Positions 57,609 through 63,704 of a stretch of 63,704 bases of DNA are shown here, piece by piece. The notes below the pieces were generated by a model, which was not told the DNA's origin, did no database searches, and saw only the letters and a list, made by a program, of their open reading frames with translations. Every line of letters starts with the position of its first letter. Within the stretch, counting starts at the first letter, position 1. The position numbers and the translations under genes were made by a program. The stretch covers positions 1 through 63,704 of the forward strand of contig NZ_JACGLT010000022.1 of assembly GCF_014062315.1 (NCBI RefSeq), written 5' to 3'. This DNA is from Gelidibacter maritimus. Lineage in GTDB: Bacteria > Bacteroidota > Bacteroidia > Flavobacteriales > Flavobacteriaceae.

Positions 57609-58940
57609 GTGGAATCAGATCAAAGTGCCATTGACCATATCATTCAGGCGCAAATTTTGATCGATTTGGGAGAATATGATAAGAGTATTATTTATTTAAA
57701 TACAATAGCAAATCGATACAACGGTAATAACAAGGAAATTGAAGCTCGTTTGATAGGTGGTTTGGCACGTAACTACTTTAAGTTGGGTTTGAATTCAAAG
57801 GCTATTGAGCTTTGGAAAAAGGCCATTGAAATTATAGTAAACTCAAATAATAGCCCATATCTGAAGTCTGTTTTTCGCAATAACATGGCTGTAGCCCTTA
57901 TAGACTTAGGCGACTCAGAAAATGCTCAAAAAATATTACTTAAGTCCTTGGAGGATTTTCCACTTACAGAAACATATCAGAAACTTTCTGATTTAGTCTT
58001 GGACAATGGAGCAAATTTTGAACTTTCAAAATCTTATTTGAATATGGGTTTAGCGCTTGTTGGTGATGCGCTCGGAAAATCGAAACCTTACATTAACGAT
58101 ACTTATTTAGCAGATCTTCAGCGAGCACATATTATGGAAGGTTTTGCATATCATTATTTGGTTAAAGGTGATTACGATAAATCATTGAACAAATATGGAG
58201 AGGCGCTATCCATTGCCGAAAGAATCAATAGAGTGAACCTACAAATTGAATTGTATAGGAAAATTGGATATCTCCACCAAAAAACAGGTAACCTCGAAGA
58301 ATCAACTGAATATTTATCAAACTATATAATACTTAATGACAGCTTAAGACTTGCTAAGAATAAATCGTTGAGCATTCCATTACGGAATTTTATTCTTGAA
58401 AAAGTGGAAGATAAAAACGGGGGTATAAGCCTGTATAACAATTATAAAGTACTAGTCATATCCATTATAGCACTTCTCGGTTTTCTATCGATTAATAGTC
58501 ATATAAAAGATAATAGAAATAGTGAATCCATAAATAATATAAAAAATGGAGGCAATAAATCTATCAAGGTAAAACTACCCCCAAAAACAGAGAGTCTCTT
58601 AAGCGAAAAAATAAAGGAGTTCGAGATGTCAAATGATTTTTTAGATGAAAATATGTCTTTGTCAAGGCTTGTTGATCGTTTAGAGACCAATGTGAAATAC
58701 TTAAGACAATATCTTAAAACACATAAAAACTCCGACTACAATTCATATATCAATGAACTACGTATTAACTACATTGTAGAGAAATTGCAGGCAGAACCCA
58801 AATATTTAAATTATAAAATAGGATATTTGGCACAAGAATGTGGGTTCTCTTCACATAGTAAATTTTCTGCCAGTTTTAAAAAGACAACTGGAATATCGCC
58901 TTCTAATTTTATCTCTAATTTGAAAAACAATCACGCTTAA
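57609..58940 (+). CDS. TPR-containing membrane regulator with AraC DNA-binding domain
   Basis: At least 443 residues: TPR-like helical repeats (about 1-265), one membrane helix (YKVLVISIIALLGFLS, about 278-295), a linker, and an AraC helix-turn-helix (about 335-443; YLAQECGFSSHSKFSASFKK). Such proteins carry the TPRs outside the cytoplasm and so need an N-terminal signal. The first usable start (GTG, used here) has none. The frame is open upstream to 57462 and encodes KNLLSTFLVLY then CVLQCNVLSAD, a good signal peptide beginning at an ATC codon (57501), with no ATG, GTG or TTG there. Either a rare start codon is used or the start was lost. Ligand and targets unknown. Confidence 0.82.
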   Translation: MESDQSAIDHIIQAQILIDLGEYDKSIIYLNTIANRYNGNNKEIEARLIGGLARNYFKLGLNSKAIELWKKAIEIIVNSNNSPYLKSVFRNNMAVALIDLGDSENAQKILLKSLEDFPLTETYQKLSDLVLDNGANFELSKSYLNMGLALVGDALGKSKPYINDTYLADLQRAHIMEGFAYHYLVKGDYDKSLNKYGEALSIAERINRVNLQIELYRKIGYLHQKTGNLEESTEYLSNYIILNDSLRLAKNKSLSIPLRNFILEKVEDKNGGISLYNNYKVLVISIIALLGFLSINSHIKDNRNSESINNIKNGGNKSIKVKLPPKTESLLSEKIKEFEMSNDFLDENMSLSRLVDRLETNVKYLRQYLKTHKNSDYNSYINELRINYIVEKLQAEPKYLNYKIGYLAQECGFSSHSKFSASFKKTTGISPSNFISNLKNNHA

Positions 58941-59251
58941 ATTGGCTTTGATAGGAATATAAAGTCGACTCAAGTTTTTGACTGAGGTAGGCTTTTCAAG
59001 ATAAAGTAATCTTATAACTTTATTTAAAACCTGGAAGTGTTTGGTGTTTTATTTTTGTGAGTTTTTTGTTTCTTTTTGTTAAATAAGCGTAAATATCTGA
59101 CCGCGTGTGTTTTGGGTATTGTCTGTATTGCGGAAAACAGCTCTAATTTCAATTTTTTGTTTCGTATTTGTAATATATTTTTGCAGTAACTAAAGGCTAT
59201 CATCAATCAAGGTTTTTACATTGTGATATTGTGCTTCAGAAGACATCGGAG

Positions 59252-59341
59252 ATGAAATTCGATAAAAAATTTCATTTCAAGAAGTTTAATTTAGAAGCAT
59301 GTAAATATCCGTATGTACAAACATGCAAAGCAAGTAGATAG
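59252..59341 (+). CDS. Possible 29-residue peptide with two cysteines
   Basis: ATG preceded by a purine-rich CGGAG, then a basic start (MKFDKKFHFKKF) and the tail NLEACKYPYVQTCKASR with two cysteines eight residues apart. It sits between a promoter-like element and a terminator. No family is recognised and the length allows chance, so confidence is low. It could be a peptide gene or merely part of a non-coding RNA. Confidence 0.2.
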   Translation: MKFDKKFHFKKFNLEACKYPYVQTCKASR

Positions 59342-59582
59342 TAATTCATATAGCAGTAGAATCAAGTTTCTCACGAGTCATATATGCTTGAAATATACTG
59401 TAATATAAGGAGCAACCTAAAAAGCCTTAAGCTAGTGTTGGATTTCGAATCATATAAAAAGTTTTAACACGTGTCGAAATCACTAATTATGTGCATCTTA
59501 AAAATAATAAACGTTCAGATTTAATTAATATCAATTAGAAGGGAAATTGAATAGTAAGTTAATTTGTATATAAAACGTCTTT

Positions 59583-59610
59583 AAAAACCGAAGCTTATGC
59601 TTCGGTTTTT
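59583..59610 (+). terminator. Strong hairpin terminator with no gene before it
   Basis: A perfect 12-bp stem (AAAAACCGAAGC with GCTTCGGTTTTT) and a TTAT loop; the T-run is part of the stem, so it can act on both strands. The nearest annotated gene upstream ends 640 bp before it, which is too far for an ordinary terminator. Confidence 0.88.
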
Positions 59611-59875
59611 GTCAATCATCGTCACAACTCTTAGCGTTTTCTGGCAAATGAAACTATAGTTGACCTAAATCATATGTAGTTATTTATCACTTAATTGTTT
59701 TTGTTTTGTCAGTTGAAGTTTAATCACTTGTGGATTGTGAAAGGTTTTTTGGATTAAAAGATCTATTCAAAACATATACATCCAAAATATTCTACTATAA
59801 ATATTTTATTTATAGCATTATATGAAACTAAAAATATTATCGTGATGATACCCTATAATCCTATTTCTACCTATA

Positions 59876-61116
59876 ATGACCTATATTTTAGAAAAGATTG
59901 ATCGTGTTTTTAGTCCTTTAATATTCAAAGAGAAGAATCCTCTTAATCGTGCCCGCATTAAAATGCTGTCCTATTTATTGATCTCATATCCTTTATTTAC
60001 TGGTGTTTTAATTTTGGCGTATTTCTTTGTTGGAGAAATGCTCCCGTTGATCGGGGTAATGTCCGTTTTTGCAGGAACTCTACTGTTGTTGGGAATAACC
60101 TATTATACACATGCTTGGAAACTTTTATCACATGCCATACTTGTTGTTTTTGGGCTGGTAATTTGGAGTGATATCGTATTTTATGTTAAAGGCATTCATC
60201 TTGAGACGTTACAGTATATTTGGCTTGGTTGCATGTTGAGCTTTTATATGCATGGTACAAAGTGGGGATGGTTTTATTCTATGGTTTATGTTTTACCAGC
60301 GGTTTTTTTTACTGCCTTCAACGGTGAAGGGTTATTTAATATTGGAATGAAATCTATCGTAAGGGGTCAGGCTACTTACTTGGTGGTCATACTGTATGAT
60401 TTTTTACTAATTATTTTCTTACAATATAGTTTTTTCAAAGAATTTAACAGAAACTTCTCAAGCTTAACACATACCAAAGATGAACTTAAAGAACTCAATA
60501 AAAAACTTAAATTAAGTTTGCGTGAAGATGAACAACTATCTATCGCAAGAATGGAATTCTTATCTACAATGACACACGAAATACGTACACCATTGAATGG
60601 TGTGATCGGAATATCGAATATGTTATTACTCCAAAATCCACGTAAGGATCAGGAAGAGAATCTCGCTCTTCTGAAATTTTCGACTGAGAATTTGTTGTCT
60701 CTAATTAATAATGTTCTTGACATCAATAAGTTCGATTGGGATAAAGTAGTGTTGGAAGAAATTCCTTTTAACCTTTCTACTTTAATCAAAAACAATCTAC
60801 ATAGTTTTAAGGAAAAGGCACAAGAGAAATCGCTAAAACTATCGTTTGAGATAGATGAAAAATTGAAAAATGTTAACGTTATTAGTGATCCCACTAGATT
60901 AACCCAAATTATATCGAACTTGGTAAATAATGCTATTAACTTTACAGAAAATGGAAATGTAAGTCTATGTGTCCAAGTGAATGAAGTCTTCAAAAACCAA
61001 ATAAAAGTTCAATTCATTGTTCAGGACACTGGAATAGGTATAGAAATAAATAGACAGGAAAGTGTTTTTGAACCTTACATTCAGGCGAACTCAAGTACCA
61101 CGCGACAATACGGAGG
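59876..61116 (+). pseudogene. Membrane sensor histidine kinase, interrupted by IS21
   Basis: About 413 native residues remain. An N-terminal block of about six membrane helices (30-200) is followed by a coiled linker (TKDELKELNKKLKL), HisKA with H234 in TMTHEIRTPLNG, the N box (LVNNAINFT) and the G1 box (QDTGIGI). The sequence breaks inside the expected TRQYGGTGLGL G2 box, right after TRQYGG, where the IS21 end begins. The reading frame then runs on into the element for about 27 foreign residues. The rest of the ATP-binding domain, and any receiver, must lie on the other side of the element, outside the window. The kinase should be inactive. Confidence 0.9.
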
Positions 61117-61164
61117 TGGCTATTTCGGAGTGACCGTGCCACCCTTTTCGGTCAAATTGTGCCA
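61117..61164. repeat. Left end of the IS21 element
   Basis: Contains the terminal TGGCTATTTCGG and two inverted copies of the transposase-site repeat (CGGAGTGACCGTGCCA at 61126-61141 and CGGTCAAATTGTGCCA at 61149-61164), spaced 23 bp apart. The following TTGAAAGATC is matched by GATCTTTCAA inside the right end, extending the end symmetry. Confidence 0.85.
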
Positions 61165-61198
61165 CTTTGAAAGATCATACAATAATACATTTTTTTAG

Positions 61199-61936
61199 TT
61201 AAATAGATTTAAGTTTTCCTTTTCTTAATGATTCTCCTTCGAGTTTTATTCTGTGCGAAGAATTTACTATTCTATCCAAAATTGCATCGGCAATAGTTCC
61301 TTCCCCAATCAGTTCGTACCACGCCGATACCGGTATTTGCGATGCGATAATAGTAGATGCCCCATTGTGCCGGTCGTCAATAATATCCATCATTATTTCG
61401 CGACTTTGTTGGTCAAGCGCCTGCAGGCCAAAATCATCAAGAATAAGCAGATCGGTCCTTGTCACCCTTTTTAATTCTTTCAAATAGGAGCCATCCATTT
61501 TACTTAATATTAATTCATTAAGCAGCTTCGATGTATTGGCATAGAGCACTTTATATTCCATTAAACAGGCTTCATATCCGAGTGCCTGGGCCAGATAACT
61601 TTTGCCGGTCCCTGAAGCTCCGGTGACTATCAAGTTCTCTTTACGCCTGATAAAGTCAAGTGTTCCAAGTCGGACAAAACTATTCTTATCCAAGTTGCGC
61701 TGGGGATCGTAAGTGATTTCAACCAGACTTGCTTTTTGCTTAAAACAAGCCTGACTGACAAGGCGAACAATCTTCTTGTTAAGTCGGTCCTCCCACTGAT
61801 GATCAACCAATAAGGCCAAGTATTCATCAGTTGTCATTGATTCAATGCGATTGTCCCCAAGGTGTTGTTTATGCAGGGATGCCATTGCCGACAGACGCAT
61901 TTGTTGTAGTTTTTCTAGTGTTTGATTGTTGTTCAT
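61199..61936 (-). CDS. istB: IS21-family helper ATPase IstB
   Basis: A 245-residue AAA+ ATPase of the DnaC/IstB type that selects target DNA and activates the transposase. Walker A is GASGTGKS (near residue 105) and Walker B LLILDDFG (near 163). It is encoded after istA on the same strand with a 26-bp gap, the normal order for IS21 elements. Length and motifs are intact, so the element may still be mobile. Confidence 0.95.
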   Translation of the reverse strand: MNNNQTLEKLQQMRLSAMASLHKQHLGDNRIESMTTDEYLALLVDHQWEDRLNKKIVRLVSQACFKQKASLVEITYDPQRNLDKNSFVRLGTLDFIRRKENLIVTGASGTGKSYLAQALGYEACLMEYKVLYANTSKLLNELILSKMDGSYLKELKRVTRTDLLILDDFGLQALDQQSREIMMDIIDDRHNGASTIIASQIPVSAWYELIGEGTIADAILDRIVNSSHRIKLEGESLRKGKLKSI

Positions 61937-61962
61937 TATAATTTATTTTATGGTTTAAATAA

Positions 61963-63516
61963 TTACTGATAGGCTGATGCCCCTCTTATATTATCGTGTT
62001 TAGGGATATGGGATTGCTGATCTTCGAGGTCTTTGAAAAACAAGGAATTTTGATCAACATTGTTCTTTAAGATGTTTTTGATACGGGCATAAGAGACCAT
62101 GTTGGCTGCCAGCGCTCTTTGACAGGCCCTATCAAGCCTCTGTGATCCATAATCCTTATGAAGCTGCAACAGGCCCATAACTCGTTTATAGCCTATTTCA
62201 GGATAGTCCAGACCATTTAATATTTTATCTACGCAGGCTACCACGTAGTTTCCGTGAACGGAGGCTTTGTTTTTAAAATATTCCGGACTCCAGTCCATGT
62301 AGTTTTGATGTGAGCTCGACAGGTGATCTTTATTGGTGTTGTAGCTTCCTTTGGATAAGTTTCTTTGGTGGAGAGCAATACGTTGATGATTGTAATAAAC
62401 TTCCACAATGTTTTTAGTGTAATGGATCAGGGTTTGTTTTCCGATGTACCGGTAAGGAACGCTGTAATAGCTTTTATCGGGAGAAAAATAAACATATCCC
62501 ATCTTTTGAACTTTTGCTCTTCGATAGTCTTTTATTTCATAAGATTCTGCCGGTAATGGTTTTAGGTATTCCCGTTCGATAGTCTGAAAAAGTTCTGCAC
62601 GGCTGGTTTCTTTTCGTTGAAACAAAAGCCTATTATACTGTTCCAGTAAACGATGGATCTCTTTGTTAAGTTCGGCCAGTGAGAAGAAGGTCATTTCCCG
62701 AAGCGGATAATAAATGCGCTGATAGACCAGGTGCACGGCGTTCTCAACCAAGGCCTTATCTTGTGGCGCATAGGTTCTGGTAGGGTTAATTACACAGTTG
62801 TAATGCCGGGCAAAGTCTTTAAAACTTCGGTTGATGTTGGCCTCATACTTACTGGCACGGGTCACGGCGGATTTTAAATTGTCCGAGACAATGGCTTTGG
62901 GCACACCGCCGTAAAAATTTAAAGCATTGGCGCAACAAGCGATAAAATCTTCTCGCTTCTGACTCCTGCAGGCTTCGATATAAGTATAGTGGCTGTTTGG
63001 CAAAATGGCTACAAAAACCTCCACCGGTATAATTTCTCCGGTTTCTTTATCGATGACCTCAAGTTTGCGTCCGGCAAAGTCCACAAACAATTCTTTACCT
63101 GGATCGTGCTCTAATTTTAAAGAACCCTTGACATCGGCATACTTACGTCGGTAATGTTCCAAAAACTGGGTATAGCTGTACGGATGTTCTGCACTATCCC
63201 TATATTCTTCATAATGATATTGAAAAGTAAAACCGGGATGATTGCGAGCTTTATTTACCCGTTCAAAATATCTCATCAGTTCATCCTGACGATTGATATT
63301 CAAGGTTGTTTTGAAGGTAAAGAGTTCTTCGAGCTTACTGTTGTCAAAGTCCAGCAAGGCATCAATACTATAGCTGCTTCCTTTAAGGCGTTTAATATAG
63401 GAGTTAACCGTATTGCGGGATATACTTAGGGTATCAGCGATTTTTCGATTGCTCAGTCCGTCTTTATAGAGGGTCAAAATTTGTTTTAAGTCCATAGGAT
63501 CAAGTGTGTTTGCCAT
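61963..63516 (-). CDS. istA: IS21-family transposase IstA
   Basis: A 517-residue DDE transposase. The N-terminus has a helix-turn-helix (LSNRKIADTLSISRNTVNSY, near 20-40). The retroviral-integrase-type core has D in ELFVDFAGRKL (near 150), D in AIVSDNLKSAV (near 211) and E in ALVENAVHLVYQR (near 257). A C-terminal beta-barrel domain follows. It starts 188 bp inside the right end, where the array of binding repeats lies. Complete. Confidence 0.95.
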   Translation of the reverse strand: MANTLDPMDLKQILTLYKDGLSNRKIADTLSISRNTVNSYIKRLKGSSYSIDALLDFDNSKLEELFTFKTTLNINRQDELMRYFERVNKARNHPGFTFQYHYEEYRDSAEHPYSYTQFLEHYRRKYADVKGSLKLEHDPGKELFVDFAGRKLEVIDKETGEIIPVEVFVAILPNSHYTYIEACRSQKREDFIACCANALNFYGGVPKAIVSDNLKSAVTRASKYEANINRSFKDFARHYNCVINPTRTYAPQDKALVENAVHLVYQRIYYPLREMTFFSLAELNKEIHRLLEQYNRLLFQRKETSRAELFQTIEREYLKPLPAESYEIKDYRRAKVQKMGYVYFSPDKSYYSVPYRYIGKQTLIHYTKNIVEVYYNHQRIALHQRNLSKGSYNTNKDHLSSSHQNYMDWSPEYFKNKASVHGNYVVACVDKILNGLDYPEIGYKRVMGLLQLHKDYGSQRLDRACQRALAANMVSYARIKNILKNNVDQNSLFFKDLEDQQSHIPKHDNIRGASAYQ

Positions 63517-63564
63517 AACTTATCTTTTATTAAAAAAGGACAAGCTACTTGATCTTTCAAAAAA

Positions 63565-63704
63565 TGGCACAAATCAAACCGTAAATCCGGCTAAACCCAT
63601 TTCAGACTGGCACAAATCGAACCGTAAAAAATGGCACAGTTTGAACCGTTATCACTGGCACAGACCCACCGAAATCACTGGCACAAATCGAACCGGAATA
63701 TCCA
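63565..63704. repeat. Right end of the IS21 element with five transposase-site repeats
   Basis: Five copies of TGGCACA...CCG start at 63565, 63608, 63632, 63656 and 63679. Four of them are spaced 23-24 bp, the classic multiple-binding-site arrangement for IstA; the innermost is 43 bp away. The outermost merges with the terminal repeat, whose last bases TATCCA are also the last of the window. Confidence 0.9.

Larger units (their letters stand above)
58941..59875. other. Long gap between the TPR/AraC gene and the sensor kinase
   Basis: A 935-bp AT-rich region with no long gene. It contains a TAnnTTTG promoter-like element (TATTTTTG, 59176-59183, with TTTG at 59156-59159), a short ORF (59252-59341) and a strong terminator (59583-59610), together suggesting an independent transcript of about 420 nt. 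A 9-bp inverted repeat (GGATTTCGA near 59442, TCGAAATCA near 59472) adds possible structure. Confidence 0.45.
61117..63704. mobile_element. IS21-family insertion sequence
   Basis: A 2588-bp element with istA and istB and imperfect terminal inverted repeats: TGGCTATTTCGG at the left, and TGGATATTCCGG reading inwards from the right (10 of 12 identical). Both ends carry several copies of a TGGCACA...CCG repeat. The element interrupts the G2 box of a histidine kinase. The last base of the window coincides with the outer base of the right repeat, so the target duplication cannot be checked. Length and gene order fit IS21. Confidence 0.93.

Noticed and set aside
59024-59206. A 60-codon minus-strand ORF in the gap before the kinase
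   Set aside because: Low-complexity Lys/Thr-rich end, no homology I recognise, and it overlaps the promoter-like element; treated as chance.

Overview
The window reads as AT-rich chromosomal DNA of a marine-type member of the Bacteroidota, most likely Flavobacteriaceae. The evidence is three SusC/SusD pairs, two hybrid two-component (HTCS) regulators, type IX secretion C-terminal domains, Bacteroidota lipoprotein signals, weak ribosome binding sites and a short-chain (SDR-type) L-threonine dehydrogenase. It is dominated by a large polysaccharide utilization locus (about 0-53 kb) for a uronic-acid-containing glycan. Three family-8 polysaccharide lyases, a GH88 unsaturated glucuronyl hydrolase, a GH105, a LacZ-like GH2 and a DUF2264 protein point to chondroitin, hyaluronan or a proteoglycan/glycoprotein carrying such chains. 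An M60-like metallopeptidase suggests that the protein core is also attacked. No sulfatase gene is present in the window.

Layout. (1) 24-4695, minus strand: eda, kdgK, a DUF4861 lipoprotein, kduD and kduI, the cytoplasmic pathway from unsaturated uronate to pyruvate plus glyceraldehyde-3-phosphate. A LacI-family gene (4930-5964) is divergent, with a perfect 22-bp palindrome between. (2) 6519-32297, plus strand: HTCS-1, a small membrane peptide gene, PL8-1, SusC/D pair 1, SusC/D pair 2, a beta-helix T9SS protein, a strong terminator, then PL8-2, GH88 and GH2. (3) 32372-48746, minus strand, convergent with the above: a 1496-residue multidomain PL8-3, the DUF2264 protein, a surface lipoprotein, the M60 peptidase, SusD-3, SusC-3 and GH105. 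HTCS-2 (48926-53002) is divergent. (4) 53169-57034: a GMC oxidoreductase with its gluconate-2-dehydrogenase-subunit-3 partner, an Lrp/AsnC regulator and a threonine dehydrogenase. (5) 57228-63704, a scarred right flank: a decayed IS4-type transposase end, a TPR/AraC regulator whose normal start codon is missing, a possible orphan transcript, and a sensor kinase cut in its ATP-binding domain by an IS21-family element. The outer end of that element coincides with the last base of the window.

How the parts fit (inference from families and gene order): secreted PL8 enzymes cleave the polymer; SusC/D complexes import the oligosaccharides; GH88, GH105, GH2 and possibly DUF2264 trim them; KduI and KduD convert the unsaturated uronate to KDG; KdgK and Eda feed it to central metabolism. 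The two HTCS proteins would sense periplasmic oligosaccharides and activate their adjacent clusters, while LacI would control the uronate operon. The most unusual observations are the beta-propeller-PL8 fusion, a discoidin-like module shared by that lyase and the neighbouring surface lipoprotein, the PL8 plus M60 pairing, and small genes or transcripts in the larger gaps.
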